This document shows, in pieces, positions 44,567 to 55,507 of a stretch of 64,000 bases of DNA. Position numbers and translations under genes: made by a program. Numbering within the stretch: the first letter of the stretch is position 1; the number at the start of each line of letters is the position of its first letter. The notes under the pieces were generated by a model, which was not told where the DNA came from, made no database searches, and saw nothing but the letters and a program-made list of their open reading frames with translations. Origin of the DNA: DASSTY01 sp035760645 (GTDB lineage Bacteria; Gemmatimonadota; Gemmatimonadetes; Gemmatimonadales; GWC2-71-9); assembly GCA_035760645.1 (NCBI GenBank), contig DASTSO010000114.1:36631-100630 (forward strand), in the 5' to 3' direction.

Positions 44567-45610
44567 TTAGAAACGCTCGACGGGCGTCACGACGGCGTCG
44601 AGCCCCGCCACGATCGCCTCCCCGCCCGTCTCCCAGTCCAGCTCCAGCACGGCCACGTACGGCTCCGGCGTGTTGTTGGGCCACCGGTCCCGCAGCTTGA
44701 CCGCATCCTTCTCGGTGATGACCACGTGATCGGACTTGCGCGTCGCGCGCGCGAGCCAGGCCACGTCCTCCGGGGCGAAGTCGCGCGGGTCCTTCCAGGC
44801 CGCGGCCACCTGCACGGCCGCCCCGGTCGCCTTCACCTGCGCCACGAAGGCGTCCGGATCGGCGAGCGCCGAAGCGGCGACGACCCGCTTGCCGGCGAGC
44901 GTGCCCGCGGGCACCCGCCGGCCGCTCACCAGGCCCTCCAGTTCGCGCAGTCCGAGGCTCACCACCGCCACCGGGCCCTGCACCAGCGGCCGCAGCCGCT
45001 CGGCGAGCTCGAGCGCCGCCGCCCCCGTGGCCCGCTTCCGGGTGACCACCAGCGCGTCCGCCCGGGCGAGCGCGTCCCACCCCTCGCGCCAGGGGCCCGC
45101 GGGAAGCGGCCACTCGACCGCTCGGCTCGTCTCCGCGCTCACGACCGCGATGTTGTAGTCGCGGCGCACGTCGAGGCGCTGGAAAGCGTCGTCGAGCACG
45201 AGCACCTGCGCGCCGGCGGCCCGGGCCCGCTCGGCGCCCCGCGCGAGGTCGTCGTCGGCGATCACGAGCGCGCCGGGCGCGCCGTGGCCGTGGACCCGCG
45301 CCTGCTCCCCGTGCGCCGGGACGAGGATCCCGGGCACGAGCCCCTGCGCCACGTAGTAGCGCGCCACCCAGGTGGCGAGCGAGGCCTTGCCCGAGCCGCC
45401 CACCGTGAGATTGCCGACCGCCACCGCCGGCAGCGGCAGGTCCCGCGTCGGCAGCCAGCCCCGCCGGTAGGCGAGGGTGCGTGCCGCCGTGCTGGCCCGC
45501 CAGAGCATGGCGGCGGGCAGGAGCGAGAGCCGCGTGAGCCGTGCGTCGAACCGCCGGCTCGTCCAGAGCCAGCGCATCACCCGGTGCCGGTCGCCACGCC
45601 TGCGCTTCAT
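44567..45610 (-). CDS. lpxK: Tetraacyldisaccharide 4'-kinase LpxK
   Basis: LpxK phosphorylates the lipid A disaccharide at the 4' position. The 347-aa protein has a short N-terminal membrane-associated helix, the P-loop PAVAVGNLTVGGSGKAS, LVLDDAFQRLDVRRD, and the C-terminal VITEKDAVKLRDRW. The Thr that normally follows the P-loop Lys is Ala here (GSGKAS), a change at a Mg/ATP-contacting position. ATG at 45610 has AGGAG 5 nt upstream. It follows fabZ on the same strand, and other lipid A genes are not adjacent. Confidence 0.93.
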   Translation of the reverse strand: MKRRRGDRHRVMRWLWTSRRFDARLTRLSLLPAAMLWRASTAARTLAYRRGWLPTRDLPLPAVAVGNLTVGGSGKASLATWVARYYVAQGLVPGILVPAHGEQARVHGHGAPGALVIADDDLARGAERARAAGAQVLVLDDAFQRLDVRRDYNIAVVSAETSRAVEWPLPAGPWREGWDALARADALVVTRKRATGAAALELAERLRPLVQGPVAVVSLGLRELEGLVSGRRVPAGTLAGKRVVAASALADPDAFVAQVKATGAAVQVAAAWKDPRDFAPEDVAWLARATRKSDHVVITEKDAVKLRDRWPNNTPEPYVAVLELDWETGGEAIVAGLDAVVTPVERF

Positions 45611-45650
45611 CCGTGCTCCTGTGGCCGTGAGCCCGGAAATTTAACCCCGG

Positions 45651-46079
45651 TCAGCGGTCCACGACCATTGCCATCATTTCGGCCTCGGCGACGAGCTGGC
45701 CGTCGACCAGGGCATTCCCCTTCAGGCGTACCGTGCGGCCGCGCGCCTGGAGGACATCGACCTCCATGCGCAGCTGGTCTCCGGGGACGACCGGCTTGCG
45801 GAACTTCACGTTGTCGAGGGACATGAAGTAGACCACCTTCTCCTCGGGCCGCTCGATACGGTCGAGCAGCAGGACGCCGCCGGTCTGCGCCATCGCCTCC
45901 ACGATCAGCACGCCGGGCATGATCGGATGCCCCGGGAAGTGGCCCTGGAAGAAGGGCTCGTTGATCGTGACGTTCTTGAGCCCCACCACCCGGTTCTCGC
46001 CGACCTCGAGGATGCGGTCCACGAGCAGGATCGGGTAGCGGTGCGGCAGTACCTGCAGGATCCGGCCGATGTCGATCAC
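45651..46079 (-). CDS. fabZ: (3R)-hydroxyacyl-ACP dehydratase FabZ
   Basis: FabZ dehydrates 3-hydroxyacyl-ACP in fatty acid elongation. The 142-aa hotdog protein has LPHRYPILLVDRIL, the catalytic HFPGHPIMPGVLIVEAMAQ with its His and Glu, and KFRKPVVPGDQL. It begins with GTG (46079). In many diderms fabZ sits with lpxD, lpxA and lpxB; here skp is upstream and lpxK downstream, with lpxD and lpxA absent. Confidence 0.97.
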   Translation of the reverse strand: MIDIGRILQVLPHRYPILLVDRILEVGENRVVGLKNVTINEPFFQGHFPGHPIMPGVLIVEAMAQTGGVLLLDRIERPEEKVVYFMSLDNVKFRKPVVPGDQLRMEVDVLQARGRTVRLKGNALVDGQLVAEAEMMAMVVDR

Positions 46080-46153
46080 GCCTGCCCCCTGATGTGAGTG
46101 GAGTCCGGGCCCGAGGGCCCGCGGGGGTGCAAGATAGCCGGTTCCACATGCGA

Positions 46154-46189
46154 ACGGGCGGCCGGAGACAGGGGTCCCCGGCCGCCCGT
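46154..46189 (-). terminator. 12-bp hairpin between skp and fabZ
   Basis: A perfect 12-bp stem (ACGGGCGGCCGG at 46154-46165 and its complement at 46178-46189) with a 12-nt loop, 30 bp after the skp stop. On the minus strand it is followed by TCGCATGTGG, which is not T-rich, so it may reduce rather than stop transcription into fabZ. Confidence 0.5.
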
Positions 46190-46218
46190 GGCTGCCGCTA
46201 CGCGGCGCCCGCCGGCGC

Positions 46219-46791
46219 CTACTTCGCCGCGGTCTTGAGCCGGGCGATCACCTTGTCGGTGATGTCGAGCCCCTTGTCCGCCGCCACGATCGAGCTGCTG
46301 GGCGAGGCGACGTCGAAGATCATCGCGAAGCCACCCTCGCGGCGCACCGCCTCGATGGCCGTCATCACGCGCTGCTGGACGGGGTCGAGCAGCTCGTTCT
46401 GCCGCTGGGCGATCTGCTGCTGGAGCTGCTGGGCCCGCTGCTCCGACCGCGTGCGCAGGTCGTCGAGCTCCTTGCGCCGGGCGTCGCGCTGGCTCGGGCT
46501 CAGGCCGACGGCGGCCTGATCGTAGGCGGTCTGGGCCGAGTCGAAGGAGGCCTGCAGCTTGTTCAGCTCGGCGCGCGCACCCTCCGCCTCCTTGCGCCAG
46601 GTGGAATCGGCCCGGGCCGCCTCGGGCAGCTCGTGCAGCACGAGCCGCGTGTCGACGTAGCCGAGCTTCACCGCGGCGGCCGCGGCGGGCCGGGCGGCAC
46701 CCGGCTTGGCCCCCTGCGCGCTGAGCGGGCTCGCCGCAGCGATCGTGAGCGCCAGCAGGCCGGCGAGGGCCCCACCGAAGGAACGCGTCAT
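46219..46791 (-). CDS. skp: OmpH/Skp-family periplasmic chaperone
   Basis: The 190-aa protein begins with a signal peptide (MTRSFGGALAGLLALTIAAA), then the Skp-type start of the mature region KLGYVDTRLVLHELPEA, a long coiled-coil arm (about residues 60-140) and a C-terminal strand/helix (GGFAMIFDVASPSSSIVAADKGLDITDKVIARL). Skp escorts unfolded outer-membrane proteins to BAM. ATG at 46791 has GGGAG 6 nt upstream. It sits just 30 bp after bamA on the same strand, the usual order. Confidence 0.9.
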   Translation of the reverse strand: MTRSFGGALAGLLALTIAAASPLSAQGAKPGAARPAAAAAVKLGYVDTRLVLHELPEAARADSTWRKEAEGARAELNKLQASFDSAQTAYDQAAVGLSPSQRDARRKELDDLRTRSEQRAQQLQQQIAQRQNELLDPVQQRVMTAIEAVRREGGFAMIFDVASPSSSIVAADKGLDITDKVIARLKTAAK

Positions 46792-46821
46792 GTCCACTCC
46801 CTGTCCTCTGTCCATCGTGAG

Positions 46822-49242
46822 TTAGAAGAAGTTGCCGAGCTTGAAGTGCACCTGCCATCCGGGCGCCGGCTTGCCGGTCCGGTCCACCTTGTCGAACCCG
46901 TAGCCCAGGTCCAGCCCGATCGGTCCGAGCGGCGAGATGAGCGCCGCGCCGATGCCGGCGCCGCGGAACAGCCGGGTCGGATCGTACTGCCGGGGGCTGC
47001 GATAGACGTTGCCCGCGTCGAAGAAGGTGCTGAGATAGACCGACTGGTTCAGCCGGGCACCCGCTTCCACGGTGAATGCCGCAAAAGCCTTGCCAAACGA
47101 GCTCGCCCGGGCGTTGCTCCCGCCGGCCAGGGGATCGTACCCGTCCGGGGTGATCGAGAACTCGTCGTACCCGCGGAGCGGGATCCCGTACTGGACGCCG
47201 CCCAGGGTGAAGAGCTCGGTGAAGAACGGCCCCGTATCGCCGAAGATGAACCCGCTCTTGGCCGTCAGGCCGAGGACGAACTGGACCCCGCCGCCGAACT
47301 GCCCCGACCCGCCCAGCGTGCCAAGCGGCGCGTACCAGCGGCTCTCGAGATCGAGCTTCTGGTAGTTGGCGGTGCCGCCCAGGACGCCGCCGTTGAGCTC
47401 GCCGCTGATGTTCGTGGACATGCCGGCCACCGGGAACGGCAGCCCCACGCGGGTGTCGCGCAGCAGGCTGAGCCCCACGGTGGACCGGGTGCAGTTGGAG
47501 CACTGGAAGACCGACTGCAGGTCGGCCGAGCCCTCGGAATAGCTGTTCTTCTGGAGCCCGTAGGAGCCGAAGACGCGCGTGTAGCGCGAGCCCAGGAAGG
47601 GGAAGCCCACCTGGAGATTCCCGCCGGTGCGCTGCAGCCGGCCGAGGTCGGCGATCGTGTACCGGACGCGCGAATCGAAGAGCGAGACGGTCGCCGAGAT
47701 GCGGCTCTCGCGGATCGCCGGATCGGTGTAGGAGAGCGTGAAGTCCCGGATGTTCTTGCCGAACTGCCACTGCAGCCGGCCGCGCTTGCCGCGCCCGAAC
47801 AGATTCGGCTCCTCGAGCCCCAGAAAGCCGCCGACGCCGGTGCCCTGCCCGAGCGAGGCACCGAAGTTGATCGTGCCGGTGCGCTTCTCCTCGACGCGGA
47901 AGGTCAGATCCACGTCCACGCCGTTCTCCGACGGCCCCACGTCCGGCGGCGGCATCGGCTGCTTGAAGAAGCCGAGGTTCGAGACGTTCTGGTAGGAGCG
48001 CACGAGGAGCTCGCGATTGAACACCTCGCCCGGCAGCAGCACGATCGCCTCGCGGATGACGCGCTCGTGCGTGACGTCGTTGCCGACGATGTTGATCTTG
48101 TTGACCGTGGCCACCTGCCCCTCGTGGACCGTCCAGCGGAGATCCACGAGCTGCGCGCCGCCGGGCCCGGTGCGGCGCTCGACGGTCGGAATGATCTGGG
48201 CGTAGATGTAGCCGTTGTTGTAGTACAGGTTCGAGAGCCGGTCGATCGCCCCGTCCCACGCGCCGCGGTCGAAGACCACCGTGCCCGAATCGGCCGCCGG
48301 CGTGCCGGGCCGCGGGAACGGGTAGTAGCCCATGAGCTGCTCGGTCGAGAAGCGCTGGTTGCCCTCGATCTCGAAGCGGCCCACGTGATAGACCGGGCCC
48401 TCGTCCACGGTGAGCTTGAGCGTCGCCTTGCCCGTGCTGGTGTCGGGCACGAGCGTGTCGCCGAGGACCTGGAAGTCGAGCCGGCCGTGGTCGGCGTACC
48501 AGCTCGGCAGCCGCTCGCGCGTGTCGGCGTCGACCTTCTGCTGGTCGTAGTCGCCCTTCTGGAACCACCAGAAGCCCTCGGGCCGGGTCGTCATCGCCTT
48601 GGCGAGCTCGCCGGCCGGGAAGCTGTGGTTCCCCTCGAAGAGCAGCTGGCTGATGGCGACCCGGCTCCCCTCCTCGACGTCGAAGACGACCCGGACGCCG
48701 CCGGCCCCGTCCGGCACCTCGTGGGCCGAGACCTGGGCGGTGTAGTAGCCCTGTCGCTTGTAGAGCGAGTCGATGCCGGCGATGGCCCGCTGGACGAGGT
48801 TGCGGTCGATCGGCCGCCCTTCGACCAGCTTGACCCGCTCCTTCACGTCGCCCTCGCTGAGGCGCTGGGTGCCGCGCACGGCCCAGCGCAGCAGCAGCGG
48901 CCGCTCCTTCACCTGGAAGACGAGCGCGAGGCGCCCGTCGGGCAGCGTGCGCTGCTCGACGAGGATGTCGTCGAACTGTCCGCTGCGGAAGAGCGCCGTG
49001 ACGGCGCGCTGCACGTCGCGGTAGTTGACCGGCCGGTGCGGGGCGAGGCCCGAGGCCTGGAGAATCTGCGGTGCGCTCACGCGCTGATTCCCCTCGACGA
49101 TGAGACTGTCGATCGTCGGCGTCGGCTCGCCCTGCTGCGCATGGAGCGGCGTCGGCGCGGCGGCGCCCACGGCGAGGGCGGCGAGGGCGGTGAGAAGTGC
49201 TACGAAACGCGTGTGACGGATGAGCATCCGGTGGACGGGCAT
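46822..49242 (-). CDS. bamA: Outer-membrane assembly factor BamA
   Basis: BamA inserts beta-barrel proteins into the outer membrane. The 806-aa protein has a signal peptide ending near PTPLHAQQ, about five POTRA domains (for example SLIVEGNQRVSAPQILQASG; FEIEGNQRFSTEQLM; INIVGNDVTHERVIREAI), and a C-terminal 16-strand-type barrel (Bac_surface_Ag) with INFGASLGQGTGVGGFLGLEEPNLFG and the final strand ending FKLGNFF. ATG 49242 or 49227 both fit; the first is used. A CSNC pair occurs in a barrel loop. It follows clpC closely, with a terminator hairpin immediately before the start. Confidence 0.96.
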   Translation of the reverse strand: MPVHRMLIRHTRFVALLTALAALAVGAAAPTPLHAQQGEPTPTIDSLIVEGNQRVSAPQILQASGLAPHRPVNYRDVQRAVTALFRSGQFDDILVEQRTLPDGRLALVFQVKERPLLLRWAVRGTQRLSEGDVKERVKLVEGRPIDRNLVQRAIAGIDSLYKRQGYYTAQVSAHEVPDGAGGVRVVFDVEEGSRVAISQLLFEGNHSFPAGELAKAMTTRPEGFWWFQKGDYDQQKVDADTRERLPSWYADHGRLDFQVLGDTLVPDTSTGKATLKLTVDEGPVYHVGRFEIEGNQRFSTEQLMGYYPFPRPGTPAADSGTVVFDRGAWDGAIDRLSNLYYNNGYIYAQIIPTVERRTGPGGAQLVDLRWTVHEGQVATVNKINIVGNDVTHERVIREAIVLLPGEVFNRELLVRSYQNVSNLGFFKQPMPPPDVGPSENGVDVDLTFRVEEKRTGTINFGASLGQGTGVGGFLGLEEPNLFGRGKRGRLQWQFGKNIRDFTLSYTDPAIRESRISATVSLFDSRVRYTIADLGRLQRTGGNLQVGFPFLGSRYTRVFGSYGLQKNSYSEGSADLQSVFQCSNCTRSTVGLSLLRDTRVGLPFPVAGMSTNISGELNGGVLGGTANYQKLDLESRWYAPLGTLGGSGQFGGGVQFVLGLTAKSGFIFGDTGPFFTELFTLGGVQYGIPLRGYDEFSITPDGYDPLAGGSNARASSFGKAFAAFTVEAGARLNQSVYLSTFFDAGNVYRSPRQYDPTRLFRGAGIGAALISPLGPIGLDLGYGFDKVDRTGKPAPGWQVHFKLGNFF

Positions 49243-49248
49243 GAGAAA

Positions 49249-49280
49249 GGGCGTCGGTGGCCCTGCGGCCACCGACGCCC
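49249..49280 (-). terminator. Terminator between clpC and bamA
   Basis: A perfect 14-bp stem (49249-49262 with 49267-49280) and 4-nt loop, 8 bp past the clpC stop. It is followed on the minus strand by TTTCTC, a rho-independent layout, and then directly by the bamA start. Confidence 0.75.
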
Positions 49281-49288
49281 GGTCCGTG

Positions 49289-51769
<2,481 letters not shown>

Positions 51770-51817
51770 CGTCGTTACCTACCTGGGGTGAGGGCCGGCG
51801 CCGCGGAGCCGTGGGGC

Positions 51818-52900
51818 TCAGCCGCGCCGACCCACCTCGTCCTCGAGCACCCGCCGCACGAAGCGCGCACGCCGCACGGACAGGTCGGGGTCGGTCAGCG
51901 CCACGCCTTCGGCCACCGCGAGGTGGGCCGGCTGGGCGTGGACCAGCAGCTTGTTGAGCGTGTACATCGCGACGTCGGGGATCAGTCCGACCCCGACGCC
52001 GAGGCGTACCCCGCTGAGCAGGTTCATGGCCTCTTCGAACGAGAGCGACCGCGCGTAGCGCAGGAGCCCGTAGGCTCGCCACACCTTGTCCTCGATGATG
52101 GCCGGCGCGTCGCGGAGGAGCACCTGACGGGCCTGCTCCTCGTAGTCCATCACCTGGCGGACCATCTTGCCGAGGTGATCGAGCAGTTCGTGCTCCGATT
52201 TGCCGAGCGTCGTCTGGTTCGACAACTGGAAGAAGTTGCCGACGACCTCGCTCCCCTCCCCGTAGAGCCCGCGGAAGGTCAGCCCCACCTGGGCCAACCC
52301 CTGGAGCACCTTGGAGATCTCCTTCGTCAGAACGAGCCCCGGCAGATGAATCAACACCGACGCGCGGAGGCCGGTTCCGACGTTGGTCGGACAGGAAGTA
52401 AGATACCCAAATTCCGGGTGGAATGCGAAAGGAAGCCGCTGTCCCAGTTCGGCATCCAGCCGGTCCACGTCGGCGTAGGCCTGGGTGAGCGCGAAGCCCG
52501 AGCGCAGTCCCTGAAGGCGGAGGTGGTCCTCCTCGTTCAGCATGACGCCGAGCTCGCCGGCGAGCAGCACCGTGGCGCCCGAGCGGACCTTCTCCTCCCC
52601 CTCCAGGCCGGCGAGCTCCTTGCTCACCAGGTGCCGCTCGTGCAGCAGCTGCCGCTCGACCCGGTCGAGCCGGTCGAGCCGGTAGCTCACGGCCCGGCGC
52701 AGCAGCACCCCCTCGCGCGCGGCGCCCTCGACGAGGCGCAGGATCGTCTCGCGCTCGCTCTCGGCGTTCCGGCTCTGGAAGACGTGCCCAGCGAGGTTGC
52801 GGGCGAGCCGCACCCGGGTCGAGAGGACGAGGTGGCTCGCCGGGCCGCTCGCGTCGAGCCAGCCCATTCCGCCGTCGGCCACCAGCGACAGGTCGATCAT
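51818..52900 (-). CDS. mcsB: Protein arginine kinase McsB
   Basis: McsB phosphorylates arginine residues, marking proteins for ClpCP. The 360-aa protein has the guanidino-kinase core: LSTRVRLARNLAG, the catalytic NEEDHLRLQGL loop and the active-site Cys in LTSCPTNVGTGLRAS. The C-terminal domain has the family's phosphoarginine-binding-like RARFVRRVLEDE region. It lies between mcsA and clpC, as in the Firmicutes operon, but here in a diderm surrounded by envelope genes. Confidence 0.96.
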   Translation of the reverse strand: MIDLSLVADGGMGWLDASGPASHLVLSTRVRLARNLAGHVFQSRNAESERETILRLVEGAAREGVLLRRAVSYRLDRLDRVERQLLHERHLVSKELAGLEGEEKVRSGATVLLAGELGVMLNEEDHLRLQGLRSGFALTQAYADVDRLDAELGQRLPFAFHPEFGYLTSCPTNVGTGLRASVLIHLPGLVLTKEISKVLQGLAQVGLTFRGLYGEGSEVVGNFFQLSNQTTLGKSEHELLDHLGKMVRQVMDYEEQARQVLLRDAPAIIEDKVWRAYGLLRYARSLSFEEAMNLLSGVRLGVGVGLIPDVAMYTLNKLLVHAQPAHLAVAEGVALTDPDLSVRRARFVRRVLEDEVGRRG

Positions 52901-52918
52901 CCCGCGCGGCCCTCCCCC

Positions 52919-53431
52919 TCAGCCCTCGAAGACCCGCAGCCGGTCGCGCAGCTCGGCGGCGAGCTCGAAGTTCTCGGTCTCGACGGCGAGCCGGAGCTGC
53001 TCCCGGAGCGCGGCCTGCTCGAGGCCGGGGTCGGCCGGCGTCTCGCCCGGCGCGGTGTAGCGCTCCCCGACGTGATGCGTGGAGCCGTGGAGGCGTCGCA
53101 GCAGCTCCCGGAGCGGCCCCTCGAAGTGCGCGTAGCACTCGGCGCACCCCAGGCGCCCGGTCTCGCGGAAGTCCTGCAGGGTGCCTCCGCAGTGGGGGCA
53201 GTGCTCGCGGTCGGCCACGGCGAGGCCCCGCACGCCGGCCCCCGCCGCGCCCACCTCCTTGCCCATGGCGGCGAGGAAGCTGCCGAGGGGGGTCTTCGTG
53301 ATCGGGCTGGCGCTCTCGACCCCCTTCTCGGCGGCGCAGCGCTCGCAGAGGTGCAGGGTCGTCACCTGCTCGTTGACGATCTGGGTGAGGTGGATGACCG
53401 CCTCACGCTCGTGGCACTGGTCGCAATCCAT
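52919..53431 (-). CDS. mcsA: McsA, activator of the McsB arginine kinase
   Basis: A 170-aa protein with two zinc-finger regions (CDQCHEREAVIHL, CERCAAEKG; then CPHCGGTL and CAECYAHFEGPLREL) and a C-terminal UVR domain (AVETENFELAAELRDRLR). McsA activates McsB and senses thiols or metals. The start shares one base with the lolD stop (TGATG). Gene order mcsA-mcsB-clpC is conserved. Confidence 0.95.
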   Translation of the reverse strand: MDCDQCHEREAVIHLTQIVNEQVTTLHLCERCAAEKGVESASPITKTPLGSFLAAMGKEVGAAGAGVRGLAVADREHCPHCGGTLQDFRETGRLGCAECYAHFEGPLRELLRRLHGSTHHVGERYTAPGETPADPGLEQAALREQLRLAVETENFELAAELRDRLRVFEG

Positions 53432-54192
53432 CAGGGCATGACCTCCAGCTCCGTCGCCGCCCGCAGGCGGCCGCCCTCCATCGTGAGCACGCGGTCGGCC
53501 CGGGCGGCCAGGAGCCGGTTGTGGGTCACCACGACGAGCGCCGTCTCGAACTCCCGCGCCAGCGAGGCGAAGAGGTCGTGCAGGCGCTCGGCGTGGTGGT
53601 GGTCGAGGTTCCCGCTGGGCTCGTCGGCCAGGACCACGAGGGGATCGGCGGCGAGGGCGCGGGCGACGGCCACCCGCTGCTGCTCGCCCCCCGAGAGGGC
53701 GGCCGGCCGGTGGGTGAGCCGTCCGGCGAGGCCCACGGCCGTCAGGAGCTCGGTCGCCCGGGAGCGCGCCGCCCGCTCGCCTGCGCCGGCGATCAGGAGC
53801 GGCATCATGACGTTCTCGAGGGCGGTGAACTCGCGCAGCAGGTGATGAAACTGAAACACGAATCCCAGCTTGCGGTTCCGCACCCGGGCCAGGGCCGCGG
53901 GCTCGAGCGCGTCGAAGGCCTCGCCGTCGAGCCGCACGGTGCCGGCCGTGGGGTGGTCCAGGGCACCGAGGAGGTGGAGCAGGGTGCTCTTCCCCGCCCC
54001 GCTCGCGCCGACGATCGCCACGAACTCCCCCCGCGCCACCTCCAGGTCCACCCCGGCGACCACCTCGATCAGGCTCCCGTCGCCGCCCCGGTAGACCTTG
54101 CGGAGCCCCTCGGCCGCGAGGACGGGCCCCACCCGGGGCTCGAGCGCGGGGGGCAGCGACGGCGGCGACGCGTCCACGAACGGCTCACTCAT
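53431..54192 (-). CDS. lolD: Lipoprotein-releasing ABC ATPase LolD
   Basis: LolD drives release of lipoproteins from the inner membrane. The 253-aa protein has VAIVGASGAGKSTLLHLLG (Walker A), ALSGGEQQRVAVARAL (signature), VLADEPSGNLD (Walker B) and VVVTHNRLLA (H-loop), plus the LolD-type Q-loop block FVFQFHHLLREFTALENVMMPL. It overlaps the downstream lolC/E gene by 8 nt. Confidence 0.95.
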   Translation of the reverse strand: MSEPFVDASPPSLPPALEPRVGPVLAAEGLRKVYRGGDGSLIEVVAGVDLEVARGEFVAIVGASGAGKSTLLHLLGALDHPTAGTVRLDGEAFDALEPAALARVRNRKLGFVFQFHHLLREFTALENVMMPLLIAGAGERAARSRATELLTAVGLAGRLTHRPAALSGGEQQRVAVARALAADPLVVLADEPSGNLDHHHAERLHDLFASLAREFETALVVVTHNRLLAARADRVLTMEGGRLRAATELEVMP

Positions 54193-55507
54193 GGCGGATC
54201 GCCTCGACGGGGGTGAGCCGGGAGGCGGAGCGCGAGGGGTAGAGGGTCGCGAGCACGGCCATGAGGAGACTGCCGGCGACGATGATCGCCACGTCCGAGG
54301 CCTCGACGTTCACCGGGAGGCGGTCGATGAAGTAGACGGCAGGGTTGATGCGGATCCACCCCGACTTGTCCACCACGTAGGAGACGGCGAGCCCGCCCAC
54401 GAGCCCGAGCGTGGTGCCCACGAGCCCGATGATGGCGCCCTGGAGCAGGAAGATCCGGGCGATGGCGGGCCCGGTGAGCCCCATCGCCTGCAGGATGCCG
54501 ATCTCGCGCGTCTTGTCGTGCACCACCATCGTCAGCGTCCCCACGATGTTGAACGCCGCGACCACCATGATGAAGAAGATGATCAGTCCCATCGCCAGCT
54601 TCTCGAGCTCGAGGGCGCTGAACAGCGACGCGTTCTGCGTCTGCCAGTCGAGGGCGCGGTAGGGGTAGCCGAGCTTGGCCTCGAGCCGCTGCCCCACCTC
54701 GGGCGCCTTCCAGGGATCGGCCACCCGCACCTCGATTGCGCTCACCGCGTCGCCCAGCCCGGCGAACCGCTGCGCCGTCTCCCGGCTCATGACGACGAAC
54801 TGGTTGTCGTATTGATACATCCCGGTGTCGAAGAGTCCTGTGACCTCGAACACCCAGAAGCGCGGCACCGCGTAGCCCAGCGCCGGATTCACCTTGGTGG
54901 ACGCGGGCGAGATCAACTTCACCACATCGCCCGGCATGACGCTCAGCCGGCTGGCGAGGCGGGCACCCAGGATGATCCCCCCGTCCACCCCGGGCTTGGT
55001 GGTCTGGAAGCGCAGGTCGCCCTTCGTGAGCGCCCTGGGCAGCGACGTGACGGACACCCGGCCGGTGTCCGGGTCGAAGCCCATCACCTGCACCCCCTCG
55101 GCGTAGTCGTGCCCCGTCGTGACGAGCGACTGGGTGATGACCTCCGGGGCCGCCGCGACGACGCCCGGCTCCTTGCGGATGCGCTCCAGCGCCTCGCGCC
55201 AGTCGTCCATCCGGAGCCCCGCCCCGTAGGTGAGGATCCGGAGGTGCGGGTTGGCGACGAGGATGCGCTCGCGCAGGTCGTTGCGGAGCCCGTTCATCAC
55301 GCCCAGGACGACGATGAGCGCCATGACGCCGACCGCCACGCCGCCGGTGGAGATCACGGTGTTGAGACTCGCCACCCGGGTCGAGCGCCGGCTGCGCAGG
55401 TAGCGCGAGGCGATCCGCACCTCGAGGCGCGAGGGGCGGCCGAAGATCGCCCGCCACTCGCGCAGCCAGCGGCCGAGGCCGCCCCGGCGCCGCCCGGCGG
55501 CGCTCAC
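54185..55507 (-). CDS. Lipoprotein-releasing permease LolC/LolE
   Basis: The 440-aa protein has the LolC/E topology: one N-terminal transmembrane helix (VISTGGVAVGVMALIVVLGVM), a large periplasmic domain (about 70-270, with VQVMGFDPD), then three C-terminal helices with FtsX-like motifs (EIGILQAMGLTGPAIARIFLLQG, VASRLTPVEAIRH at the end). It pairs with LolD. Only one permease gene is present, so a single subunit may form the dimer. GTG at 55507 overlaps the lysS stop by 4 nt. Confidence 0.93.
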   Translation of the reverse strand: MSAAGRRRGGLGRWLREWRAIFGRPSRLEVRIASRYLRSRRSTRVASLNTVISTGGVAVGVMALIVVLGVMNGLRNDLRERILVANPHLRILTYGAGLRMDDWREALERIRKEPGVVAAAPEVITQSLVTTGHDYAEGVQVMGFDPDTGRVSVTSLPRALTKGDLRFQTTKPGVDGGIILGARLASRLSVMPGDVVKLISPASTKVNPALGYAVPRFWVFEVTGLFDTGMYQYDNQFVVMSRETAQRFAGLGDAVSAIEVRVADPWKAPEVGQRLEAKLGYPYRALDWQTQNASLFSALELEKLAMGLIIFFIMVVAAFNIVGTLTMVVHDKTREIGILQAMGLTGPAIARIFLLQGAIIGLVGTTLGLVGGLAVSYVVDKSGWIRINPAVYFIDRLPVNVEASDVAIIVAGSLLMAVLATLYPSRSASRLTPVEAIRHE

